DNA of 15,541 nt, taken from Clostridium sp. GTDB lineage: Bacteria > Bacillota > Clostridia > Clostridiales > Clostridiaceae. Below the pieces are notes generated by a model, which was given only the letters and a program-made list of their open reading frames with translations, was not told where the DNA came from and did no database searches. Made by a program: the position numbers and the translations under genes. The stretch spans positions 1 to 15,541 of the forward strand of contig DPOH01000070.1 of assembly GCA_003539755.1 (NCBI GenBank), in the 5' to 3' direction. This document shows, in pieces, positions 7,170 to 14,008 of this stretch (its first letter is position 1; each line of letters starts with the position of its first letter).

Positions 7170-7209
7170 AAAAACTATTGCAGCTTTTTATAATACTGCA
7201 ATAGTTTTT
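7170..7209. terminator. Bidirectional terminator after the hydrolase
   Basis: Arms AAAAACTATTGCAG (7170-7183) and its exact complement (7196-7209) make a 14-bp stem with a 12-base loop. The stem ends in a run of T on either strand, so it can end the hydrolase transcript from the left and the acyltransferase transcript from the right. Confidence 0.85.
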
Positions 7210-7210
7210 A

Positions 7211-7279
7211 TTATACTTCTATTCCTACCATCTTAATTAAATACATAGCATTGTATGTAGTTGATACTCCTTCTCTTAT
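7211..7279 (-). pseudogene. 22-codon C-terminal scrap of an unidentified gene
   Basis: Between a TAG at 7282-7280 and a TAA at 7213-7211 the minus strand reads IREGVSTTYNAMYLIK followed by MVGIEV. The composition (Gly, Thr, Val, Met, Glu) is that of a real protein rather than of AT-rich spacer. The stop lies one base before the terminator stem, exactly where the end of a gene would be. No start or ribosome binding site belongs to it. The likeliest reading is the 3' end left by a deletion of the gene that once owned the terminator. The family is not identified. Confidence 0.35.
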
Positions 7280-7292
7280 CTATTAATCTATA

Positions 7293-8357
7293 TTATTTTA
7301 ACTTTTTTATTCCAAACAAAATAAGCCTTACACCTGGAATACGTTTTAGAAGCTCATAACAGATAAGTGTTATAATAATTGTACTAAGAAATACTAAAAT
7401 ATAAACATAAAACATAGGCATATTAAAATATGTTGTTAGAATATATGCGCTACATAGCATCACAGGATAATGCAGGACATATATGCCAAAGCTCCTCTTA
7501 TTAAGAAACTGGGTAAATTTATTATCAAATTCAAGATGTCTTTTTCCATAACCTATAATTGCAAGCACCATAAACCATAAATATAGATTTGTAAAAAAAC
7601 TTGTAAGACATGTATTAGATGTATAATCTGTTCCAAAATAATACCACACATATGCAAATCCCATTATGAGTGACGTTATTATTATAGGCAGATAATTTTC
7701 GCCAAGCTTTACCTGGATACTATTGTTTGAAAATATATAGTATCCAAATAAAAACATCAATATATAAATACCATTTCTATATACAGTTATAGTCGATGCA
7801 TTAAATATAAAGGAGCTTCCCCATACTGCTATAAATAAAAGCATAATAACTACTATATTTAAACCTGCACAAGCCCTATATATATTGTCATCTTTATCTA
7901 TCTTTCTTATTAGAATTAATATCATTGATGCGAGAAATAATTCATGTAGAAACCATAAGGGTCCTATTCCTATAAGACAATATACAAAATATTTAATTAT
8001 GCCAGGGACTTCAATTCCTCCTAATACGTCTACATACTTACTTGTTATAAACCCATTTATCCAGCTAATTAAAAATACTCCAAGAGTTGAAGGCAACACA
8101 AGCTTTCTTATACGCTCATTTATAAATTCTTTTTTAGTACGCTTCTGTAGTGAATACCTTGCGCATACTCCTGCAAGTACAAACATTAAACACATAAACC
8201 ATGGGTATACAAAGTATAAAAGCATATCCATATATGGTATGCCTTTTACATTGATATTTGAATATACTCCTGCACTGTTAAAAATATATATAGAATGATA
8301 TATAACTACAAGCAGTATTGTCAGGCTTTTGATATTATCAATAAAATGTCTTCTCAT
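7293..8357 (-). CDS. Acyltransferase family 3 integral membrane protein
   Basis: A 354-residue polytopic protein with about ten membrane segments. The first (FIDNIKSLTILLVVIYHSIYIF) has the acyltransferase-3 pattern, with an Asp-x-x-(Arg/Lys)-x-Leu start and a His (His21) at its end that is thought to be catalytic in this family. LAGVCARYSLQKRTKKEFI followed by ERIRKLVLPSTLG is also typical of the group. Members transfer acetyl, succinyl or other acyl groups to cell-surface glycans, lipids or antibiotics; the substrate cannot be read from sequence. The start ATG at 8357 has AAGGTGAG upstream. A scrap of another gene and a bidirectional terminator follow. The esterase-like hydrolase beyond the terminator points towards it and is probably not co-regulated. 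Confidence 0.85.
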   Translation of the reverse strand: MRRHFIDNIKSLTILLVVIYHSIYIFNSAGVYSNINVKGIPYMDMLLYFVYPWFMCLMFVLAGVCARYSLQKRTKKEFINERIRKLVLPSTLGVFLISWINGFITSKYVDVLGGIEVPGIIKYFVYCLIGIGPLWFLHELFLASMILILIRKIDKDDNIYRACAGLNIVVIMLLFIAVWGSSFIFNASTITVYRNGIYILMFLFGYYIFSNNSIQVKLGENYLPIIITSLIMGFAYVWYYFGTDYTSNTCLTSFFTNLYLWFMVLAIIGYGKRHLEFDNKFTQFLNKRSFGIYVLHYPVMLCSAYILTTYFNMPMFYVYILVFLSTIIITLICYELLKRIPGVRLILFGIKKLK

Positions 8358-8404
8358 TCTCTCACCTTAATTCTCAATAATATTATTTTTCATAATCATT
8401 AACT

Positions 8405-8434
8405 TATATACTATTTGTATTTATATATATTCAA
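8405..8434 (-). promoter_or_regulatory. Candidate promoter of the acyltransferase gene
   Basis: TTGAAT (8434-8429) and TATATA (8410-8405) are 18 bases apart on the minus strand, about 50 bases before the start codon. It is a reasonable sigma-A match in an AT-rich background. Confidence 0.35.
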
Positions 8435-8489
8435 TATAATTCTTATTATTTAGGAAACATATTTAAATTTAATATTGATTTTAAACAAA

Positions 8490-8505
8490 TTGAGCTTTTT
8501 CTCAA
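8490..8505 (-). terminator. Weak terminator-like hairpin after the DMT transporter gene
   Basis: TTGAG (8490-8494) pairs with CTCAA (8501-8505) over a 6-base loop; on the minus strand the stem is followed by TTTGTTTAAAA. The stem is only 5 bp, so termination would be partial and some read-through into the acyltransferase gene is possible. Confidence 0.35.
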
Positions 8506-8514
8506 CTAAAACTT

Positions 8515-9429
8515 CTATGCTTTTACTTTTTTACTATAGGTTATTCTACTAAATATATTTTTTTCTGAAACGATAAGTCCAGTTAATGTTAATACAGTTC
8601 CAAGAACCTCCATTTTAGTTATAGGTTCATTTAATATAATTACTGAAGATATTATTGTAATTACAGGAACCATATAGATGAAACTAGTTGTCTTAACTGC
8701 TCCAAGTACCTTAACAGCAAGGTTCCATGTAACAAAACATAATGCTGAAGCTCCTAAACCTAAAAATAATATATTAAATAAATTTAATGGTTTAATAATA
8801 TTATAAAAATCCATACTATGCTGGTGAAATAAAAACAATGATGGAATAATAAAAACAAGTCCATACGCAAAAGTACGTCTTGTTGTCTGTATAGTACTAT
8901 ATCCCCAGCTGCTTATTTTCTTTGTAATAACAGAATAACATGCCCATACAAAAGCTGCTCCTACTGCAAGAAGATCTCCCATAGGATTAAGATGAAGTTC
9001 TTGTCCACTAAAGCTTATACAGAACACTCCTACCATTGCAATAATAAAACCAATATAAAAATTCATATGCAGCTTTTCACTATCTTTTATAAATATTTTT
9101 GATAACATTCCAGTAAAAAATGGTGCTGCTGAAATAATTACTCCTACATTAGAAGCCATAGTATAAGTTAATGCTATATTTTCTAGTAGATAATACATGC
9201 ATATCCCACATAAACCAGCTAATGCAAAAACAAATTCCCTTTTCTTATCTTCAATTCTCAACCTCTTAGGACATACAACTATCAATGCAATAAATCCAAT
9301 TAAAAACCTTAGAAATAATATTTCCGTCGGCTCAAAATCTACAAGCAGTATTTTGGTTGAAATAAATGTAGTTCCCCAAATCAAAATTGTAATTATAGCA
9401 AATAAATATCCACTATTTTTACTTTTCAC
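8515..9429 (-). CDS. DMT-superfamily (EamA) membrane transporter
   Basis: A 304-residue protein with ten predicted membrane segments arranged as two EamA repeats. The N-terminal repeat begins GYLFAIITILIWGTTFISTK (7-26), the classic W-G-x-x-F of this family. The second begins near GDLLAVGAAFVWACYSVITK. It ends in a short basic cytoplasmic tail (SKKVKA). Relatives export amino acids, other metabolites or drugs by proton exchange; the substrate is unknown. The start is GTG at 9429 behind a strong AAGGAGG. It is probably transcribed alone or by read-through from the acetyltransferase region. Confidence 0.9.
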   Translation of the reverse strand: MKSKNSGYLFAIITILIWGTTFISTKILLVDFEPTEILFLRFLIGFIALIVVCPKRLRIEDKKREFVFALAGLCGICMYYLLENIALTYTMASNVGVIISAAPFFTGMLSKIFIKDSEKLHMNFYIGFIIAMVGVFCISFSGQELHLNPMGDLLAVGAAFVWACYSVITKKISSWGYSTIQTTRRTFAYGLVFIIPSLFLFHQHSMDFYNIIKPLNLFNILFLGLGASALCFVTWNLAVKVLGAVKTTSFIYMVPVITIISSVIILNEPITKMEVLGTVLTLTGLIVSEKNIFSRITYSKKVKA

Positions 9430-9582
9430 AATAGGCCTCCTTGATCATACTTTTTTATACATTAATAGGCAAGAGTTTAATATTTTATCTGCCTATAATT
9501 TTTCATATAGTAACTTTATATTATGAATTAAAAAAGTCTTGTAAGATATTTAACTTTTCTATTTTGAAATGCAAATTTTTTA

Positions 9583-9894
9583 TTATTTCTTTTGAAAAAG
9601 TATATTTACAACCTTCTCAGTTAAATAAATATCATTTTCTCCTATATTCATACTGTAACTTTCAACAATCTTTAAATCATGTCTTTTTAATATTTCTTCA
9701 AGTTCTTTTGCTTCATCTTTTTTCTTAGGAAATCTTATTGACGTCATAAAGCTTTCCTTTTCATAAAGCCCTTCATTCTTACCAAGTTTCATAAATTCTT
9801 GTTTAGTATAAAATTTAATATGTCCATCCTTTTTCATTCTCATATATTCATACGATTTCTCTCCATTCACACTATTTTCAAACAAAGATATAAC
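9583..9894 (-). pseudogene. 5'-truncated SAM-dependent methyltransferase remnant
   Basis: From directly after the GNAT stop codon the same frame continues VISLFENSVNGEKSYEYM, then KKDGHIKFYTKQEF, ESFMTSIRFP, and finally IYLTEKVVNILFQKK before the stop. This resembles the C-terminal 100 or so residues of class I (Methyltransf_11 type) methyltransferases, where 'KDGHI-FYT' and 'TSIRFP' follow the catalytic domain. The SAM-binding Rossmann half (usually the first 150 residues, with the E-x-G-x-G loop) is missing. The nearest possible start, TTG at 9885, has no good ribosome binding site. I therefore read it as a deletion remnant, not a functional gene. The methyltransferase assignment is from memory of the tail motif. 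Confidence 0.6.
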
Positions 9895-10443
9895 CTAAAG
9901 AATTTTTCCCATAATAATTTCATCACTATATGTGCCATCCTTAAGCTTGTATGCATTTTTAATGCTTCCCCATACTTCAAATCCATACTTTTTATATAAA
10001 GCTTGAGCTTTTTTATTATCAGAATATACTCCCAGTTCAATTTGCTCATATCCCATTTCTTTAGCTTCATCAATTATATGGCTTATAAGAATATTTCCAA
10101 TTCCCTTATTCCAGAATTTCTGCTTTATTGATATTCCAAACTCAGCTCTATGATTAATTTTCTTAAGATTTCTTACACAAGTTAATCCTGCATTTCCAGC
10201 CAGCTCACCATCTATAAATGCTGCTATCATAATATCATTTTCACTTTGCAGGTTATTCTTAAGAAATTTAATTTCTCCCTCGATAGTTGTAGTAACTTCT
10301 TCAGGATATCTAATCATAAAATATGTTTCTCTAGATGTCATCCTTAAATACTCAATCATTTTTTCCGCATCATCTTCATTGGGACTTCTTAAAACACACT
10401 TTGTTCCATCTTTTAACATAACTTCCTTATCTAAAAATCTCAT
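9895..10443 (-). CDS. GNAT-family N-acetyltransferase
   Basis: A 182-residue cytoplasmic protein transferring an acetyl group from acetyl-CoA to an amine. It has the GNAT layout: an N-terminal strand LKDGTKCVLRSPNEDDAEKM (10-29), the beta4 strand AEFGISI (100-106), the acetyl-CoA loop KFWNKGIGNIL (109-119), and the C-terminal GVYSDNKKAQALYKKYGFE (138-156) that closes the site. The acceptor is unknown. An in-frame ATG lies at 10464, but it has no ribosome binding site, whereas GGAGAG stands about 8 bases before the ATG at 10443, so I start there. Its stop (TAG, 9897-9895) is followed in frame by the methyltransferase remnant. Confidence 0.88.
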   Translation of the reverse strand: MRFLDKEVMLKDGTKCVLRSPNEDDAEKMIEYLRMTSRETYFMIRYPEEVTTTIEGEIKFLKNNLQSENDIMIAAFIDGELAGNAGLTCVRNLKKINHRAEFGISIKQKFWNKGIGNILISHIIDEAKEMGYEQIELGVYSDNKKAQALYKKYGFEVWGSIKNAYKLKDGTYSDEIIMGKIL

Positions 10444-10610
10444 TTTCTCTTCTCTCCAACACATAATAGTATTTATTAAAGCTTATGTTTTCTTATAATC
10501 TAATTAACACAATCTTTTTTGATATAATTTCCATTTTTTCTATGTATTGAATATATCATAAATTTCATTGTTTTTATAATTAAATTTAGCTTAAATTTTT
10601 AATATGAAAA

Positions 10611-10650
10611 GCCTGTATACTAGATGTTCATAACCTTCTAGTATACAGGC
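10611..10650. terminator. Bidirectional terminator after the DUF3867 gene
   Basis: Arms GCCTGTATACTAGA (10611-10624) and its complement (10637-10650) form a perfect 14-bp stem with a 12-base loop. On the minus strand it runs into TTTTCATATT, serving the gene that ends at 10723. On the plus strand CTGTTTTTTT follows, a stronger T-run although no plus-strand gene ends here. Confidence 0.8.
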
Positions 10651-10722
10651 CTGTTTTTTTACTTAATAAGTCTATCTAAAAATATATTCATGAAAAATAA
10701 TTATTCTTTTTCATAGCTATTT

Positions 10723-11277
10723 CTAATATTCATAGTTCTTTGCATTTTCACATATTACTATTTTGATTGGTTTGTCTTCTATAACCTTTTTATAAGAACA
10801 TAAAAATTCATTTAATTCATTATCAGTCAAATCAATATTTTTTTCACTTATTAAATTAACCTTTTCACCTTCGAAGTAGATAGTTAAATCATTCTTATCA
10901 TTCTTTATAAAATACTCAGACATTGCCTTTGCTGTAAGTCTGTTCTTATATTTTTCTTGAAAGCTTACTGCTTTTCTAAGGTCATTATAAGGCTGACTTT
11001 TACTCATATCGAAGCCTGACATTTTAAACTGTTCTTCAAGCATTGAAGAATCAAATCCGTATCTTTCTAAGAATTTTTTCTGTATATTAATAAGTTTATC
11101 TTGAGAAATATTATTTTCCTGCATATAGCTCATTATATTCTTTGAAAAATCGGCCATATTCATTTTTCCTTCAGCCATTTTGTAATACATAGAATATATG
11201 TAGTCTTCAAATTTGTCTACATCTTTATCCTTAGCCTTGTTCTTAATATCATTAAAATCTATAACTCTATCTGACAT
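10723..11277 (-). CDS. DUF3867 family protein
   Basis: A 184-residue soluble acidic protein of unknown function. The opening SDRVIDFNDIKNKAKDKDVD and the following helix with KFEDYIYSMYYKMAEGKMNM match the clostridial DUF3867 pattern as I know it. The remainder is mostly helical to about residue 125 (MQENNISQDKLINIQKKFLE, RYGFDSSMLEEQ), then a small beta-rich end (DLTIYFEGEKVNLIS, PIKIVICEN). There is no signal peptide or membrane helix. The start ATG at 11277 follows GGAAAGGG. It has its own promoter candidate and terminator, so it is monocistronic. No function can be assigned. Confidence 0.75.
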   Translation of the reverse strand: MSDRVIDFNDIKNKAKDKDVDKFEDYIYSMYYKMAEGKMNMADFSKNIMSYMQENNISQDKLINIQKKFLERYGFDSSMLEEQFKMSGFDMSKSQPYNDLRKAVSFQEKYKNRLTAKAMSEYFIKNDKNDLTIYFEGEKVNLISEKNIDLTDNELNEFLCSYKKVIEDKPIKIVICENAKNYEY

Positions 11278-11369
11278 TATATCAACCCTTTCCTTAGTTC
11301 TACCATCTAATAGTGTGTTATTATGAAGGTTCTAAAACTTTGTCTAATTAATAATATGTTTCAAGATAT

Positions 11370-11399
11370 ATTATATATTCGAATATTGACATTTTACAA
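11370..11399 (-). promoter_or_regulatory. Candidate promoter of the DUF3867 gene
   Basis: TTGTAA (11399-11394) and a consensus TATAAT (11375-11370) are 18 bases apart on the minus strand, about 90 bases before the start codon. The perfect -10 makes this the best promoter match in the right half of the window. Confidence 0.5.
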
Positions 11400-11485
11400 C
11401 TAGATTTTAAAAATCCTTCTCATTTATCATATGCCTTACTTTTAACTTTGTTAATATTATTATGTATTTTTTCTATGATAAATAA

Positions 11486-11527
11486 AAAATAAGAACTACA
11501 TACTCAATAGTACATAATTCTTATTTT
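11486..11527 (-). terminator. Terminator after the HepT/MntA pair
   Basis: AAAATAAGAA (11486-11495) pairs perfectly with TTCTTATTTT (11518-11527). On the minus strand the stem ends in TTCTTATTTTTTATTTATC. It is AT-only in the lower stem with a large 22-base loop that can pair partly (ACTA/TAGT), so it is a moderate terminator. Confidence 0.55.
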
Positions 11528-11553
11528 CTCACTTATATAATTTTATAGATTAT

Positions 11554-11976
11554 TTATAAAAATTTCTTTGCTATTACAACAACTTTCTCAAAGTGAGATT
11601 TATATTTTTCCATATGTTTTATTAATTCTTCATTACTTGGCTCTTTATACCTATGAGAAATTCTATTTCTTATTAATCTTGACTTATCTAAATCACAACG
11701 TAATTCATCATCAATAATTCCATTTTCATTCAATATTTCAAAACTCTCATGCAATGTTATTCCTATTTTGTACTTCTTAATTTCTTTAAGCATTATTGAA
11801 CAGAAATCTTCTAAAATAGTATGGAAACTTACAAAAAGATTTCTCATACTAGACATTGCAAATTTTATCATTAACTTATTTTCAGTTTCATTTTCTAATA
11901 CTTCTAAGCATTCATCAATATCTGCTAAGCATTCTTGAAAATCTTCGATTATTTTTCTTAATCTTTCCTTATTCAT
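11554..11976 (-). CDS. hepT: HepT-like ribonuclease toxin (DUF86 type)
   Basis: A 140-residue helical protein. The HEPN-type active-site motif R-x4-H-x-Y is present as RNRISHRY (Arg103, His108, Tyr110), preceded by an acidic helix (DDELRCDLDKSRLI). In characterised pairs HepT is an RNA-cleaving toxin and the tyrosine of this motif is AMPylated by the partner nucleotidyltransferase MntA, which blocks it. Both key residues are intact, so the toxin is probably functional. Its ATG overlaps the MntA stop by four bases (ATGA), so the two proteins are translationally coupled. An alternative is a substrate-binding partner of a minimal nucleotidyltransferase of the HI0074 type, but the intact R-x4-H-x-Y favours HepT. 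Confidence 0.8.
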   Translation of the reverse strand: MNKERLRKIIEDFQECLADIDECLEVLENETENKLMIKFAMSSMRNLFVSFHTILEDFCSIMLKEIKKYKIGITLHESFEILNENGIIDDELRCDLDKSRLIRNRISHRYKEPSNEELIKHMEKYKSHFEKVVVIAKKFL

Positions 11977-12383
11977 GATAGTACATCCCTTCTTCTAAAA
12001 AACATATAATCTTTATTTTCATTAAATATCCATTCTATATGTTTTTTATAGAGTTCGAAAGTAAAATTTCTATCATTACTATATAAGATAGTACCTGAAT
12101 TTAAAATATCAATTTTTAAAAATAAATCTAGATTATCACTCTTCAAATCCACTAAATCAATCTCTTTCTTTAAGAAAGTTTCAAAATATAATTCTAATTC
12201 AATTATATCATCAAAATCAATTTTCTTTTCTGCAATAACAGCTATATCTACATCTGAACTTTCATTATATTCATTAGAATTATAACTTCCAAATAAAATA
12301 AGACTAGTTATATTAAATTTCTTTATTAAATTAATAGATTTTTCACAGCATAACTGCTTTATAATTATATTCTTATCATCCAT
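11973..12383 (-). CDS. mntA: MntA-like nucleotidyltransferase antitoxin
   Basis: A 136-residue minimal nucleotidyltransferase. The signature G-S-x10-D-x-D is present in FGSYNSNEYNESSDVDIAVI (Gly32, Ser33, Asp44, Asp46), and a third carboxylate is probably Asp76 in KKEIDLVDL. The C-terminal tail (LYKKHIEWIFNENKDYMFF followed by RRRDVL) is a typical MntA-type end. Known homologues add AMP units to a tyrosine of HepT. It is first in the operon, unlike the HepT-first order described in Shewanella. The start ATG at 12383 has AGAGG about 9 bases upstream. The gene begins 83 bases after hemL with no visible terminator between, so read-through from the hem transcript may help keep the antitoxin expressed. 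Confidence 0.82.
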   Translation of the reverse strand: MDDKNIIIKQLCCEKSINLIKKFNITSLILFGSYNSNEYNESSDVDIAVIAEKKIDFDDIIELELYFETFLKKEIDLVDLKSDNLDLFLKIDILNSGTILYSNDRNFTFELYKKHIEWIFNENKDYMFFRRRDVLS

Positions 12384-12466
12384 TAATATTTACCTCTGCT
12401 TTATCATACACATTATATTTATTAAAATTATATCCTACAACGTATATTTTTAAAACATTAATTATA

Positions 12467-13753
12467 TTATTTTTTCTCATTAACAGCAAACTTTTCAAAT
12501 GCTTCTAAAAACTTATCTATATGCTCTTCTTCATGTTTTACACTTAAGAATACAGCTTCAAATTGTGATGGAGCTATATTTATTCCATTGTTAATCATAG
12601 TTTCAAAGTATCTGTTGAACATATTTACATTACATGTCTTAACATCATCATAAACTCTTACTTCTTTGTTTTCAGTAAAGAATATTGTAAACATTCCACC
12701 TACTCTATTTATAACTACTGGAATATTATATTTAGAAGCAATTTCTTTTACTCCACTTTCAAGTTTTGCTCCCATCTTTTCTATATGGTCATACCATTGT
12801 AAGTTATTCTTAAGCTTTTTAAGAGTTGCAAGACCTGCTGCCATAACTATTGGATTTCCTGACATAGTTCCTGCTTGATATACAGGACCAAGAGGTGAAA
12901 GACATTCCATTATTTCTCTTCTTCCACCATATGCACCACATGGAAGTCCACCTCCCATTATCTTTGCATATGTAAGTAAATCAGGTTCTACGCTAAATAA
13001 GCTTTGAGCTCCTTTAAATGCTACTCTGAATCCATTCATAACTTCATCAAATATTAAAAGTGCTCCATATTTATCACATAACTCTCTTAAAGTTACCATA
13101 AAGTCATCTTCAGCCTTTATAACACCCATGTTACCTGCAACTGGTTCAATTATAACTCCTGCAATTTCATTTCCATACTTTTCGAATAACTCTGTTATTT
13201 GCTTTTTATCATTGTAAACACCTATTAAAGTATTTTCAATAGCACCTTGTGGTACTCCTGGTGATCCTGGTATTCCATTTGTCATTACTCCAGAACCTGC
13301 TTCTACTAAAAATCCATCATAGTGTCCATGATAGCATCCTGCAAATTTAACTATCTTATCTCTCTTAGTATATCCTCTTGCTAATTTTACAGCACTCATA
13401 GTTGCTTCTGTACCTGAATTTACCATTCTAAGCATATCTACATTATCTAAATTTTCGCACATGAATTTTCCAAGATCTAATTCAAGTTCAGTTGGTGCTC
13501 CAAATGCTAATGCTTTTTCTGCAGTATTCTTTATAGCATTTACAACATCTTCATCACAGTGTCCTAATATCATAGGTCCCCATGCTAATACAAAATCTAT
13601 ATATTCATTATCATCTTCATCTTTAACTATTACGCCTTTACCAGATTTAATTATTGGCGGATTCATATTTAAACCTTTATATGCTCTAACAGGACTGTTT
13701 ACTCCTCCTGGCATATAGTTTTGTGATTCTTCAAAAATCTGTTTATTACTCAT
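12467..13753 (-). CDS. hemL: Glutamate-1-semialdehyde 2,1-aminomutase
   Basis: A 428-residue PLP enzyme that converts glutamate-1-semialdehyde to 5-aminolevulinate, the substrate of HemB (C5 pathway). The N-terminus (FEESQNYMPGGVNSPVRAYK) is diagnostic. Gly/Thr of NSGTEA (112-117) bind phosphate, FDEV (235-238) contacts the pyridine nitrogen, and Lys264 in YAKIMGGGLP is the Schiff-base lysine. The length is normal. The frame extends to a GTG at 13762, but the ribosome binding site GAAAGGATG sits ideally for the ATG at 13753, which gives the standard MSNKQIFEES start. It lies behind hemB in the same direction, but a 195-bp repeat element and a hairpin separate them. Confidence 0.96.
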   Translation of the reverse strand: MSNKQIFEESQNYMPGGVNSPVRAYKGLNMNPPIIKSGKGVIVKDEDDNEYIDFVLAWGPMILGHCDEDVVNAIKNTAEKALAFGAPTELELDLGKFMCENLDNVDMLRMVNSGTEATMSAVKLARGYTKRDKIVKFAGCYHGHYDGFLVEAGSGVMTNGIPGSPGVPQGAIENTLIGVYNDKKQITELFEKYGNEIAGVIIEPVAGNMGVIKAEDDFMVTLRELCDKYGALLIFDEVMNGFRVAFKGAQSLFSVEPDLLTYAKIMGGGLPCGAYGGRREIMECLSPLGPVYQAGTMSGNPIVMAAGLATLKKLKNNLQWYDHIEKMGAKLESGVKEIASKYNIPVVINRVGGMFTIFFTENKEVRVYDDVKTCNVNMFNRYFETMINNGINIAPSQFEAVFLSVKHEEEHIDKFLEAFEKFAVNEKK

Positions 13754-13799
13754 TACACACACATCCTTTCAGTTGAGAGTTGATAGTGGAGAGTTGATA

Positions 13800-13823
13800 G
13801 TTTTCGCAACATGTTGCGAAAAC
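13800..13823. repeat. Perfect 24-base palindrome inside the MITE-like element
   Basis: GTTTTCGCAACA is followed immediately by its exact complement. Being fully symmetric with no loop, it is more like a protein-binding site or cruciform core than an RNA hairpin. It begins at the inner edge of the left terminal repeat. Confidence 0.75.
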
Positions 13824-13882
13824 AAATTTAGACAAATTATATAACTCAAAACAAAAAGTTCTCATAAAATAATCCAATCAAA

Positions 13883-13902
13883 GAAAAGCCCTTAGGCTTT
13901 TC
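13883..13902 (-). terminator. Hairpin with short T-run behind hemB
   Basis: GAAAAGCC (13883-13890) pairs perfectly with GGCTTTTC (13895-13902) over a 4-base loop; on the minus strand TTTGATT follows. It could attenuate transcription from hemB into hemL. Because it is part of the repeat element, it may have been brought in rather than evolved as the native hemB terminator. Confidence 0.5.
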
Positions 13903-14008
13903 CTCCTTCAACTCCTCACAGAGTACCCACAAGGGGCATCAACTATCAGTTTTCAACTTTCAACTTATTATCTTGATTCTATCTAAATCAAAACTTTAAT
14001 CAAATAAA

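Larger units (their letters stand above)
13771..13965. mobile_element. MITE-like element between hemB and hemL
   Basis: The segment is bounded by imperfect terminal inverted repeats: 13771-13798 (AGTTGAGAGTTGATAG and on) and the complement of 13938-13965 agree at 22 of 28 positions. Each end is itself made of repeated GTTGA units. Inside are a 24-base perfect palindrome and an 8-bp hairpin (separate entries), and there is no open frame. It is about 195 bp, noncoding and lies between two genes, which fits a non-autonomous mobile element or a clostridial intergenic repeat. I see no clear target-site duplication. Confidence 0.55.

Noticed and set aside
9467..9497. Terminator from the TAGGCA/TGCCTA inverted repeat upstream of the DMT gene
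   Set aside because: The 6-bp stem with a loop of about 18 bases has no following T-run on the minus strand, so it is weak as a terminator.
9441..9999. Plus-strand open frames opposite the methyltransferase remnant and acetyltransferase
   Set aside because: Composition is dominated by Phe, Leu, Ser and Ile as expected of antisense AT-rich DNA, with no ribosome binding sites.
13754..13762. GTG start for hemL three codons upstream
   Set aside because: It overlaps the ribosome binding site region; the ATG at 13753 is correctly spaced from GAAAGGATG and gives the usual HemL N-terminus.
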